A stretch of 64,000 nucleotides of DNA from Fictibacillus solisalsi. GTDB lineage: Bacteria; Bacillota; Bacilli; Bacillales; Fictibacillaceae. This document shows positions 35,615-43,985 of this stretch, piece by piece; position 1 is the first letter of the stretch; the number at the start of each line of letters is the position of its first letter. The translations under genes were made by a program, and so were the position numbers. The stretch is taken from positions 1-64,000 of the forward strand of contig NZ_FNHW01000006.1 in the NCBI RefSeq assembly GCF_900103485.1, written 5' to 3'. The notes beneath the pieces are model-generated. The model was not told the DNA's origin, made no database searches, and saw nothing but the letters and a program-made list of their open reading frames with translations.

Positions 35615-36739
35615 TTGAACGTCAAAATAATTTCACAACCAATTAGTAATTCTGTGGGGTCTATTATAAATGACTTGGCAAAAGAAGATTGGAATTCATT
35701 CTATTGTATGGTAGCTTATGCAAAATCAAGTGGTGTATTGAGAATAGAACCATCGATAAGAGAATTAAAAGATAAAGGTACTAAATGTTATTTTGTTGTT
35801 GGTATCGATCAAAAAAATACTTCATATGAGGCATTAGAACAATTACATGAACTAGTTGATGAATTATATATTTATCATAATGAAGATATTAATAGTACCT
35901 TTCATCCTAAAATATACCTTTTTGAAAATGATGAAAAAGCTGTAGTTATTGTTGGCTCCAACAATTTAACTGGGGGAGGTTTATACACAAATAATGAGCA
36001 AAGTATAGAGTATTCTATGGATTTACGTTTAAAAGAAGACCTGCTTAATTATCAAATGTTACTAGATACCTATAAAATGTACTCAAATGAACAGTCTGAG
36101 TTATCAAATAGAGTAGATTTGAATTTTTTAAAACAACTAAATGATAATAACTATACGGAAAAGGAATACCAATTAGAAAAACAACGAAAAAGAAAAATGA
36201 ATATTATAAGAGAAAAATTGTTTGGTTTTATTAGAGTAATACCCCCAAAGTTACCAAAGAAAAAAAATATGGAATCCACCAGTAAAGTACTAGGTAAGGA
36301 AAGAAAAGTTAATTATAAAATTTTACATGAAGGATTTTGGAAAAGGTTAAGTAAGTGGGATGTATCTCCAACAAGTGCACCTGGACAAATTGTTATACCG
36401 ATTCGTTTTATGCCATTATTTCCGAATTTCTCTGGACTTTTACCAACTCCTATGCAAGCTCAACAGGAAGAAGTTTACTTCAATGTACTTTTCATTGATG
36501 AAGACGGTACTCAAATTTTACTAAAGAATACTCGAGCGATTCATTATGTACCTGCAGCAACACATGGTAGACCAAATCCTGAGTTGAGATTTACTTTTTT
36601 AAATAAAAAGGTATTTAATGTGTTTAAAAAAGATGATGTTTTAGCATTTTATAAAACGGATGAGGAAAATATTGAGTTTATAATCAAACGAAATCCCACA
36701 CTCGCGGAAAATGGAAAAAAATTCGGCTTTTTTGAATGA
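35615..36739 (+). CDS. PLD-family restriction endonuclease (NgoFVII/BfiI-like)
   Basis: A 374-residue nuclease. The N-terminal domain (about 1-200) has a single phospholipase-D active site: H97 and K99 in FHPKIYLF, then GSNNLTGGG (114-122). Such enzymes dimerise to make one active site and need no metal. The C-terminal domain (about 225-374) would bind DNA; it ends GKKFGFF, which recalls the B3-like domain of BfiI (comparison from memory). Starts at TTG 35615 after ATAGGAG; GTG 35606 lies on the ribosome site. It has its own promoter, separate from the two methyltransferases, which allows methylation before cutting. Confidence 0.82.
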   Translation: MNVKIISQPISNSVGSIINDLAKEDWNSFYCMVAYAKSSGVLRIEPSIRELKDKGTKCYFVVGIDQKNTSYEALEQLHELVDELYIYHNEDINSTFHPKIYLFENDEKAVVIVGSNNLTGGGLYTNNEQSIEYSMDLRLKEDLLNYQMLLDTYKMYSNEQSELSNRVDLNFLKQLNDNNYTEKEYQLEKQRKRKMNIIREKLFGFIRVIPPKLPKKKNMESTSKVLGKERKVNYKILHEGFWKRLSKWDVSPTSAPGQIVIPIRFMPLFPNFSGLLPTPMQAQQEEVYFNVLFIDEDGTQILLKNTRAIHYVPAATHGRPNPELRFTFLNKKVFNVFKKDDVLAFYKTDEENIEFIIKRNPTLAENGKKFGFFE

Positions 36740-37445
36740 TAAAAAATATTCATTACTTTAATAGCGGGTAATAAACTTTTATATAATGTATGAAACGAGG
36801 ATGTTTCAAAAAATGTTTGTTAAGCATCTTTTTCTCTATTCCATTTATAGCCTATCCTATACAATAAAATTCTTAACTTTAGCATTGGCTGTTATCATAG
36901 GTTTTCCTTATTCATGACCTCTGAGATAGGGGTTGCATCTTACGATGCTATACCACTAGTTCAATATTTTAGTATACATGTTTCTGATTCAAAAAAAGTT
37001 AAACGAACCCAAGCTCGTCAAAGGATGAAAGTATGGGATGCTAAATACATTGATCTTAGGCATGTTATAGTGGAAAATTGATATTTTAATCAATCTTTTT
37101 TATAAAACCAAACTCCACATAAACATTAAACCCACGCATTTTGATCACTCTTTGCTCAAAATGTGTGGGTTTCTCTATAATAAAATCAACGTTTGCAAAA
37201 TGCTTTTAATAGAACTTTATTCGAAGCTACACTTAGGTGTAGTTTTGTAAAAAATATTGATCATTTAATACAAAGTTCGATTATTTAAAATAAAGTTTGA
37301 TTAAAAATCCCGTGTTGATCTATACAGGATTTTTTCTTATTCCACAACTGGGCCAGATAATAAGACTGGATCTTTATCAATTCAAAAAGGTTAGATGCTG
37401 AACAAAAGAAAAGAGATATAATATATTCAAATAAGGAGGTGTAAT
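36740..37445. other. 700-bp cargo-end region, mostly non-coding
   Basis: A+T-rich region with one weak open frame (36914-37081, 55 residues, SKKVKRTQARQRMKVWDAKY in the middle, no ribosome site), possibly the tail of a decayed gene. A strong 16-bp hairpin lies at 37129-37171 and smaller ones near 37219-37236 (GCTACAC/GTGTAG) and 37305-37336. I see no recognisable gene such as rapI-phrI here. Confidence 0.5.
37129..37175 (+). terminator. Strong hairpin downstream of the endonuclease
   Basis: Stem AACCCACGCATTTTGA / TCAAAATGTGTGGGTT (16 bp, one G-U) followed by TTCTCT. Likely a terminator for the restriction gene. Confidence 0.7.
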
Positions 37446-37649
37446 ATGGCTTATAAGATATTTATGAAAAATAAATTTGATGGAAGTCTTGAAGAAGCTG
37501 ATGATGAAATATATCATAGTAAAGAAGATGCTGAATACGCTTTAGACGAAGCAATTAATAATTTTATGACAGGGGCAGAAGTACTTGAACTGTCTGGAGA
37601 ATGCTATGAAGATCCAAATGATTATGAATTTATGATAAAGAAAATTTAA
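37446..37649 (+). CDS. Hypothetical small acidic protein near attR
   Basis: A 67-residue acidic protein (many Glu/Asp; SKEDAEYALDEAINNF, ELSGECYEDPNDYEF) with no membrane segment and no recognised family. AAGGAGGTG precedes the ATG and a clear terminator follows, so it is a real unit. It is the last ICE gene before attR; small acidic proteins in this place are sometimes DNA mimics or anti-defence factors, which is only a thought. Confidence 0.65.
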   Translation: MAYKIFMKNKFDGSLEEADDEIYHSKEDAEYALDEAINNFMTGAEVLELSGECYEDPNDYEFMIKKI

Positions 37650-37657
37650 TTTTAGGT

Positions 37658-37697
37658 AAAAAGGGTAAAGTATATTTTCTGTCTTACCCTTTTTATT
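37658..37697 (+). terminator. Terminator after the last ICE gene
   Basis: Stem AAAAGGGTAA / TTACCCTTTT followed by T-rich sequence. Confidence 0.75.
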
Positions 37698-37812
37698 TCA
37701 TTTTGTTAGACAAAGCTTATTTAATATGGGAATCGTTCAATACTGCAATCGGGTGCGTTTGTGGAATAACTCAATAGCTTCTTGCTAACGATCCGTTTAT
37801 TAGAAAAAAACC

Positions 37813-37848
37813 TAGGCACCAAAAAAGGTGCCGAATGGGTGCCGAAAA
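37813..37848. promoter_or_regulatory. Putative right integrase arm sites
   Basis: GGTGCC appears three times: inverted at 37813-37820 (TAGGCACC), then AGGTGCCGAA (37826-37835) and GGTGCCGAAAA (37838-37848). The same word is repeated near attL, so these are candidate arm sites for Int or accessory protein binding. Confidence 0.5.
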
Positions 37849-37959
37849 CGATATTATTTTATATTATTGAGTGAATATTTTAGTGGAGAACAAATGTTTT
37901 GTTGTATACTTTAATTAAGGTTAGATTGTATGATGTTCTCATGTAAAACTCCACAATCT

Positions 37960-37977
37960 ATGGGCGGCATGATGTAA
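37960..37977 (+). repeat. attR core
   Basis: Exact copy of the 18-bp groEL 3' end, ATGGGCGGCATGATGTAA, without the rest of groEL. It marks the right end of the ICE. Confidence 0.92.
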
Positions 37978-38334
37978 GGCTTTTGAGCCAAGCGTCGGAG
38001 GAATAGCTTAAGCTATTTCTCTCCCTATTTTGACTCAATTTTCACTCATTTTGTGAAGTAGTCATGGAAATGACTTATATCAAAAGCAAAAACCACTTCC
38101 TATAAAAATTAGGGAGTGGTTTTTTGTGTTGTTAAAATTTACATATCAATACTTTTGGGTGACAGGCGATTTAGAGGCAAGGAAACTATTCCTTGCCTCT
38201 ATTAACATTTTAATAGAGGCGAAGACCGTAGAAAAGCCTTATAGCTTGTCTAAAAAAGTGGCCGTTGCGACGGCCATTATCCAGTGATCCGTTTTTCATA
38301 TTATGAGTTAATATTGTATCAGGGAGGCAAGGAG
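37978..38334. other. Former groEL downstream region
   Basis: No gene. It should be the sequence that originally followed groEL. It holds a rho-independent terminator (38088-38126; AAAAACCACTTCC / AGGGAGTGGTTTTTT), a perfect 12-bp stem AGAGGCAAGGAA / TTCCTTGCCTCT (38171-38198) and a GGCCGT/ACGGCC hairpin (38261-38277). Confidence 0.6.
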
Positions 38335-39601
38335 ATGAGTTCAACAAATAAAAATGAACAAGATTTGTTACTGTTTCTTTCGAAAAATGAAGGTTATGTT
38401 ACTTCGAAGGATCTCCTAGACGTACTAAATGTTTCTCAAAAAACAGTATATCGTTTAATAAAGAATATTAACGATGATTACGTGGATGGTCCTTTAATTA
38501 TTTCTGAAAGAGGGAGAGGGTATAAACTAGATTACGAAAAATATATTAACTCTCAAAAGGCAAATAAAAAATACAAAGAAAAACAGTTTTCTCCTAACGA
38601 GAGACGTAATCGAATTATGGAAGAATTATTGTTGTCTTCGCCTAAACCTATAAATATTTATCACTTATTTAGTAAGTATTATGTAGGAGACTCCGTTACT
38701 TTTAATGATGAACAAATAATGAGCGAAGAGCTTAAAAAGTATAATTTAGTTCTTGAGCGAAAAAACAGAACGCTAGCCATACTAGGGGATGAAGTTAATA
38801 TTCGAAAGGCAATAAAAGATATTATTGAAATCTTTAATGCGATTGATATTGATGATTTAAAAAGGAATCAAGAGCTTCATTTCAATCAGTACGATGTTTT
38901 ATTTATATTGGATCAATTAAGAAAGGTCGAAGAAGATTTAGATATAACGATTCCCTATCCATAATATTGAAAAGTATTTGAACAATCCTTTGCCAGATAG
39001 TGAGGTATATTTCCTATTTCAGTATTTAGTGTCATCAAGAATGCAGGGATCTCTTGCTATCACTTCCACTTTTTCATCAGAAGTTATCCAAGTAACGAAA
39101 GCGTATATTGAAGGAATGAGTACTAGCTTAGGAATTGATATAGACAGCCAGTCTATTTTTATTGATTTAGCCAACCATATCAAACCGATGCTTAATCGAT
39201 TAGGGCATAAGATTCGAATTAAAAACAGCTTGTTAAGTCAGATTAAGGTAACGTATGAAGAAGTATTTTTGGGCGTAACAAACGTATCCGAATGGATAAG
39301 TGAAACATTTAACTTACCAGCCATAAATGACGATGAAAATGGGTTTATCACCCTATATTTTGCAAAAGCAATTGAAACGGGCCAATATCATCGTCCAATA
39401 AAAACACTAATCATGTGTACGACAGGAATTGGAACTTCAGAACTTTTAAAAGCAAAAGTTTCAAAGAAATTCCCCGAGTTAGAAATTGTAGATATAGTAG
39501 CGTCTCGAAATACAAATTTGTTAAAAGAGAAATACTCAGATGCTGAATTAATCCTGAGTACTGTTCATATTAAGGAAGAAGTAGCCATTCCTTATTTATG
39601 A
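38335..39601 (+). pseudogene. Broken PRD-domain transcription regulator (LicR/ManR-like)
   Basis: Two frames together encode a PTS-controlled regulator. The first (38335-38964) has an N-terminal HTH (VTSKDLLDVLNVSQKTVYRL), a second HTH region and the start of PRD1. The second (from about 38962) continues PRD1, PRD2 (DLANHIKPMLNRLGHKIRI, then DENGFITLYFAKAIE) and an EIIB-like domain (MCTTGIGTSELL). One extra base near 38960-38963 breaks the frame (reading PYP-NIEKYL when corrected). The protein then stops after VAIPYL, without the EIIA domain usual in this family. AGGGAGG precedes the ATG. No PTS operon is adjacent, so it is most likely a relic. Confidence 0.75.
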
Positions 39602-39671
39602 GGACATGACTGGGAAAGTAATAACGAAAGTACTATCATAAAAATCAAGAGTCCGAGGATTTGAGTAAATA

Positions 39672-39757
39672 GAGAAGCTTCTCATTAGTTGAGCAAACTT
39701 TTGAGAAGCTTTTTTTCTGTCATAAACTGTAGTTTCATCTGCTGTATGACCAAGTCG
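39672..39757 (-). pseudogene. Remnant of a second integrase 3' end
   Basis: The + strand here closely matches 16056-16178, the 3' end of int: gcttctcattagttgagcaa is identical, and the match resumes at ctgtatgaccaagtcg after a deletion of about 21 bp. It encodes only decayed pieces of the last residues (QKFAQLMRSL end) and the LGH region. So a related element once had its int end here. Confidence 0.8.
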
Positions 39758-39817
39758 GTGTGGTAGAAATTGTCGTCAACAAGATTGATCATGGCAGGCC
39801 ACTTAATGGAGTAAAAT

Positions 39818-39853
39818 AAATCTGACCGTTTCCAGAGGAAACGGTCAGATTGA
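39818..39853 (-). terminator. fabF terminator
   Basis: Perfect stem TCTGACCGTTTCC / GGAAACGGTCAGA with a 3-nt loop, followed on the - strand by T-rich sequence. Confidence 0.8.
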
Positions 39854-39869
39854 AGAGAACAACGATTAT

Positions 39870-41105
39870 TCACTCGTATTTCTTTAAAACAATAGCCGCA
39901 TTATGACCTCCGAAACCAAATGAGTTAGATAGGCCCGTATTTATTTTCACCTGGCGGGCAACAGCTGGTACATAATCTAAATCACATAATGAATCAGGAT
40001 TTTCTAAGTTAATTGTTGGAGGAACGATCCCTTCCTTTAAGCTCATTACTAAAGCAATTGCTTCAACTCCACCAGCTGCTCCTAACATATGACCAAGCAT
40101 TGATTTATTAGCTGTTATTGGAATCTGATAAGCTTGTTTTCCAAACAGTTGCTTAATAGCCATCGTTTCAGAGATATCCCCCACTTTTGTACTTGTTGCA
40201 TGGGCACTGATCACATCAATGTCTTCGGGTGATAGATTGGCACTTTTTATAGCTGACCTCATTGCAAGATACGCACCTTTACCTTCCGGATGTGTCGCTA
40301 CGATATGGTGTGCGTCTGAACTTGCACCATATCCAATGACTTCTGCATAAATCTTTGCATCTCTTCGCAAAGCATGAGATAAAGATTCCAAAATTAGAAT
40401 TCCAGCACCTTCTGACATAACAAATCCATCCCGATTTTCATCAAATGGACGACTAGCCTTAGTGGGATCATCGTTTCTTGTTGATAATGCTGTCGCATTA
40501 CCAAAGCTTGCTATTGATAGGTCTGTTATAGCTGCCTCTGTTCCACCAGCAAACACAGCGTCAACATCACCAGAACGAATGAGTCTGAAGGCTTCTCCTA
40601 TAGCTGTATTTCCAATTGCACAAGCAGAAACGGGTGACATAGAAGGTCCCATTGCGTTCCACTTGATACTAATGTGTGCTGCAGCGGCATTAGAAATCAT
40701 GGCAGGTACTAGGGCAGGGCTGACTCTTCTCGGCCCCTTCTGCCTAAGCGTATCCATATTTTCAATAAAGGTTTCAATTCCTCCTATACCTGAACCTACG
40801 TATACGCCTAACCTTTCCACATCTATACGATCGAGGTCTAACTTAGAATCTGCCCAAGCTTGTTCAGCAGCTGCCAAGGCAAATTGAGAAAACCGATCTA
40901 AACGTCTTGCCTCGTTTTTTCCTAATACTTCATCTGCATTAAAACCTTGTACAATACCTGCAATTTTTGTCTTATGGTTCGTAACATCAAATGTATCAAT
41001 AGTGGATATACCAGATACCCCGTTAATCAGATTGTTCCAATATGTTTTGATATTGTTTCCTATAGGAGAAACTACTCCCATACCGGTAATCACAACTCTT
41101 TCCAC
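39870..41105 (-). CDS. fabF: Beta-ketoacyl-ACP synthase II (second FabF)
   Basis: A 411-residue condensing enzyme that extends acyl-ACP with malonyl-ACP in fatty acid synthesis. The Cys-His-His triad is visible: Cys in VSACAIGNTAIGEA, His in ISAHATSTKVGD and His in NKSMLGHMLGAAGG; the GFGGHNA end is present. The best start is GTG 41105 (MERVVITGMG), 7 nt after GGAGG; the ATG six bases upstream lies too close to that site. No fabH or other fab genes are near and it is divergent from its own XRE regulator, so this is probably an accessory copy rather than the main fabHA-fabF locus. Confidence 0.93.
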   Translation of the reverse strand: MERVVITGMGVVSPIGNNIKTYWNNLINGVSGISTIDTFDVTNHKTKIAGIVQGFNADEVLGKNEARRLDRFSQFALAAAEQAWADSKLDLDRIDVERLGVYVGSGIGGIETFIENMDTLRQKGPRRVSPALVPAMISNAAAAHISIKWNAMGPSMSPVSACAIGNTAIGEAFRLIRSGDVDAVFAGGTEAAITDLSIASFGNATALSTRNDDPTKASRPFDENRDGFVMSEGAGILILESLSHALRRDAKIYAEVIGYGASSDAHHIVATHPEGKGAYLAMRSAIKSANLSPEDIDVISAHATSTKVGDISETMAIKQLFGKQAYQIPITANKSMLGHMLGAAGGVEAIALVMSLKEGIVPPTINLENPDSLCDLDYVPAVARQVKINTGLSNSFGFGGHNAAIVLKKYE

Positions 41106-41149
41106 TTTCATTCCTCCAAATCACTTATTTACTTGTATTTTACAGCTGT

Positions 41150-41187
41150 TTTATCCTATTACAAGGGATTGTTTATCCTGGTATAAT
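41150..41187. promoter_or_regulatory. Overlapping divergent promoters with direct-repeat operator
   Basis: Rightward promoter TTACAA (41159-41164), 17 bp, TATAAT (41182-41187). The complement of that TTACAA is TTGTAA, which serves as -35 for a leftward promoter with TAAAAT 16 bp away. Two TTTATCCT copies (41150-41157 and 41172-41179), 22 bp apart, flank the shared -35 and are good candidates for the regulator's operator. Confidence 0.6.
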
Positions 41188-41226
41188 ATCTACTAGGATG
41201 AATTGATAGGACGAGGAGTTTTAAAA

Positions 41227-42078
41227 ATGAATGAAAAAACCAGGTTTGAAGCGTTGTCGACATTCTTAAAGGCTAAGCGTGCCCAAATTAAGCCGGAATC
41301 TATTGGTTTGCCTGCCGGTACCCGGAGAAGAACACCTGGACTGCGGAGAGAAGAGGTTGCACAATTAGCAGGTGTTAGTACCACTTGGTATACATGGTTA
41401 GAGCAAGGGAGGGATATAAAGGTTTCTTCAAGTGTACTTGATTGTATTTCTACAGCTCTGCAGTTAAATAATGATGAAAAAGACTACTTATATGACCTGG
41501 CATTAGAAGCAAAGTCGGAAATTACAAATCCAAAAAAGGATCCATCAGAGCTTAGCCCTTCTTTAAAACGAATACTGGCTGAATTAATTTATTGCCCAAC
41601 AATCATTACAGATCGGCATTGCCATATTGTAGGCTGGAATCCTGCTGCTGCACATGTTTTTTTAGATTTTGGACAAATACCAAATAATGAAAGAAATTTG
41701 ATTCGTTTAGTGTTCACTAGAAAAGAATTAAAAGCATTAGCCGTCAATTGGGAACATTTTGCGAAAGGTTTTCTTGCTATTTTCCGCAGCTATTATGGGC
41801 ACTATTTAGGCGATGAATGGTACAGTCAATTTATTAAAGAAATGAGTCATTCACATTCAGAATTCCAGAACCTATGGCAAGAAAGTCAAGTGAGTAAAGC
41901 TCCAGAAATGATAATTGAATTCAGACATGCTAAAGCAGGCAAAATGTTGTTTAATTTAACTTCTCTTCAGGTTCAAGGTGATATGGATCTACGGTGCAGT
42001 ATCTATACACCAGTTGAGGAAACAGACACAGAAAATAAATTAAAGCGATTAATGAAGAGGGTTTCCGTTGAAAATTAA
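41227..42078 (+). CDS. XRE regulator with MmyB-like ligand domain
   Basis: A 283-residue regulator. The N-terminal HTH shows the RRRTPGLRREEVAQLAGVS signature (about 28-46) and WYTWLEQGRDI; the C-terminal part (about 100-260) is the MmyB-like PAS/ligand domain (TDRHCHIVGWNPAA). MmyB-like regulators are thought to bind fatty-acid-type ligands, which fits the divergent fabF. ATG 41227 follows GAGGAG. It may repress fabF and itself; this is inference. Confidence 0.85.
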   Translation: MNEKTRFEALSTFLKAKRAQIKPESIGLPAGTRRRTPGLRREEVAQLAGVSTTWYTWLEQGRDIKVSSSVLDCISTALQLNNDEKDYLYDLALEAKSEITNPKKDPSELSPSLKRILAELIYCPTIITDRHCHIVGWNPAAAHVFLDFGQIPNNERNLIRLVFTRKELKALAVNWEHFAKGFLAIFRSYYGHYLGDEWYSQFIKEMSHSHSEFQNLWQESQVSKAPEMIIEFRHAKAGKMLFNLTSLQVQGDMDLRCSIYTPVEETDTENKLKRLMKRVSVEN

Positions 42079-42564
42079 AAAACAGGGAAATGACCTGATT
42101 ACTGAACGAGGTCATTAATCCCTGTGGAAAGAGCTAACTTTGGTACAAGTTGATTAAATTTGTGCGTTAATTTGGCGACCCGCATTTTCACATTAGTGAA
42201 TCATGTTGGGATGACCTGTCATTTCTTGCATTAGGCGTCGGAAAATCGATTGGCTCTGCTGCTGCAGGTCAATTAATAGTATAAGTTCTTACTCCTTTTA
42301 CCTAATCACAACCACAATGTTTATTCTTTTTTTTCTTTTTGCGGCATAAAAGACAATTCGTGAACTAGTTGTAAACACTAGTTGTAAATTTAACAACTTA
42401 TCAAAAGAGCATTTCTTTATAATAAGAAATGTTTTTAATTTTGCCGAAACTAAAAAAATGCAAATAACAGTAATAATGGTAATTAAATTTCGATATCAAT
42501 TTATTGCAAAACGATAAATTAAGTGTTAAAGTTATTTTATTATTGAGTCAGTGAGGTGTATTTT
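42079..42564. other. Non-coding region with a gene scrap
   Basis: A long imperfect hairpin (ACAGGGA ... TCCCTGT, 42083-42123) follows the XRE gene. At 42182-42283 a frame without start encodes WDDLSFLALGVGKSIGSAAA and stops, which looks like the end of a lost gene (function not recognised). The rest is A+T-rich. Confidence 0.4.
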
Positions 42565-43047
42565 GTGAAACACGTTACGACCTTCTTTTTAAAGTTAGCT
42601 GTTATTTTTATCGGAATCCCAGTTCTTGCATTGTGTATATTTTTGGTGCCCAAGTTTGGGAATTTTGCAGGAGGATTATATCCTGATATTGCTTTTATGA
42701 AATCTCTCGTTTTAATCGATATGTACGCGGCAGCGATACCCTTTTACTTCGCTCTGTATCAAGCCTTTAAACTTCTTAGCTATATTGATAAGAGCCAAGC
42801 TTTCTCGGAATTATCGGTAAAGGCTTTAAAGAAGATAAAATATTGTGCCATCACAATCAGTGTCCTGTACCTGCTAGGTACGCCACTCTACTACCTCGTA
42901 GCGAAAAGAGTTGACCCTCCAAGTATCATGCCAATCGGATTCGTTATTATTTTCTCTTCTATAGTTATCGCCGTTTTTGCAGCTGTTCTCCAAAGTCTTT
43001 TACAAGAAGCTATTACTATTAAATCAGAAAATGATTTAACGGTTTAA
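42565..43047 (+). CDS. DUF2975 membrane protein (YoaS-like)
   Basis: A 160-residue protein with four hydrophobic segments, typical of DUF2975. It begins at GTG 42565, 8 nt after GTGAGG. The next gene is a small YozG-like XRE regulator 10 nt away; this pair is common in Firmicutes, as in B. subtilis yoaS-yozG. Function unknown. Confidence 0.8.
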   Translation: MKHVTTFFLKLAVIFIGIPVLALCIFLVPKFGNFAGGLYPDIAFMKSLVLIDMYAAAIPFYFALYQAFKLLSYIDKSQAFSELSVKALKKIKYCAITISVLYLLGTPLYYLVAKRVDPPSIMPIGFVIIFSSIVIAVFAAVLQSLLQEAITIKSENDLTV

Positions 43048-43057
43048 GGTGTAGAAA

Positions 43058-43276
43058 ATGGCAATTATTATTAATATTGATGTTATGTTAGCAAAACGAA
43101 AAATGAGCGTAACGGAGCTTGCAGAGAGGGTTGGAATTACTATAGCGAATATTTCCATTCTGAAAAATGGGAAAGCAAAAGCGGTTCGTTTTTCAACATT
43201 AGAAGCGATATGTAAGACGTTGGATTGTCAGCCAGGTGATATTTTGGAATACAAAAGCGACGAAGCCACTCATTAA
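43058..43276 (+). CDS. Small XRE regulator (YozG-like)
   Basis: A 72-residue Cro/C1-type HTH protein (MSVTELAERVGITIANISIL) with the end CKTLDCQPGDILEYK typical of YozG. Co-transcribed with the DUF2975 gene, which it probably regulates. Confidence 0.85.
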   Translation: MAIIINIDVMLAKRKMSVTELAERVGITIANISILKNGKAKAVRFSTLEAICKTLDCQPGDILEYKSDEATH

Positions 43277-43324
43277 CAACAGACAACAAATTTGTTTAAA
43301 GAGTTTTTTCGGATAAAGAAAAAT

Positions 43325-43362
43325 AGACCATCAAATAGCTTGCCATTTGATGGTCATTTTTA
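43325..43362 (+). terminator. Terminator after the YozG-like gene
   Basis: Stem GACCATCAAAT / ATTTGATGGTC followed by T-rich sequence. Confidence 0.85.
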
Positions 43363-43423
43363 TATGCATTTTTAAGTTTTGTGAAAGAACCAATTACCGA
43401 AGGAATTGGTGTTTTGTCGTTGT

Positions 43424-43786
43424 TTATGTTGTCTTTCCTTCCAATTGCCGCTTCGCTCTGATAAAGGCAATGAATTGCTGCATTTCTTCTTTGGAAAGGG
43501 AGAGGCCGTCGACCGACAGATTTAAAGTAGACAGCTCCGTCAATTCCATGCATGGGACGGATGTATCATCATCCAACTGAGGAGCTTGATGATCGACTCT
43601 GCCCAGAATGTAATCGGTGGATGTGTCAAATAAATCAGCGATTTGTGCAATGGCTTCCAATGAAGGGCGGCGGTGCCCCGATTCGTAGCCTGCATATGTA
43701 CTTTTGGCAATTCCGAGCCGGTCAGCTGTATACTGCAACGACCACCTTTTGCTCTTCCTTAAATTTGTTAATCTCGTTAAAATCAT
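43424..43786 (-). CDS. ansR: Repressor of asparaginase operon AnsR
   Basis: A 120-residue XRE repressor. The N-terminal WSLQYTADRLGIAKSTYAGY and the GHRRPSLEAIAQIADLFDTS segment are nearly those of B. subtilis AnsR as I remember it, and the C-terminal tail has the same SVDGLSLSKEEMQQFIAFIR style. It is divergent from ansA-ansB and should repress them until aspartate or asparagine is present. AGGGAG precedes the ATG. Confidence 0.92.
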   Translation of the reverse strand: MILTRLTNLRKSKRWSLQYTADRLGIAKSTYAGYESGHRRPSLEAIAQIADLFDTSTDYILGRVDHQAPQLDDDTSVPCMELTELSTLNLSVDGLSLSKEEMQQFIAFIRAKRQLEGKTT

Positions 43787-43845
43787 ATTTTAACTCCCTA
43801 ACTCCTCTATAATTTCGTTCATTATAGCACAGATGAAAATAAAAT

Positions 43846-43923
43846 GTACGCGTATTGCGTAAAATGGTCTTGATTTCCCACGTAATCATCACTATAATTG
43901 CGTATGTAGTACGCGTAACGCAT
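43846..43923. promoter_or_regulatory. ansAB promoter with AnsR operator candidates
   Basis: Promoter TTGATT (43870-43875), 17 bp, TATAAT (43893-43898). Two related words flank it: TACGCGTATTGCGTA (43847-43861) upstream and ATTGCG-TATGTAG-TACGCGTAACGCAT (43897-43923) just after the -10. The second overlaps the start point and would block transcription when bound by AnsR. Confidence 0.65.
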
Positions 43924-43985
43924 ATTTAACAATAAGTTAAACACTCGTTTAATTTTGATAGAAATGGCTTTTAGGAGGGGTTAGG

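Noticed and set aside
36794-36870. Phr-like secreted signalling peptide (25 codons, hydrophobic)
   Set aside because: No ribosome site and no rap gene beside it.
39600-39680. Second copy of the groEL att core beside the integrase relic
   Set aside because: I found no match to the 18-bp core there, so tandem integration at the same attB is not supported.
42182-42283. Bacteriocin-like Gly/Ala-rich peptide
   Set aside because: The frame has no start codon and a stop lies directly upstream; no immunity or export genes. Kept only as a gene scrap.
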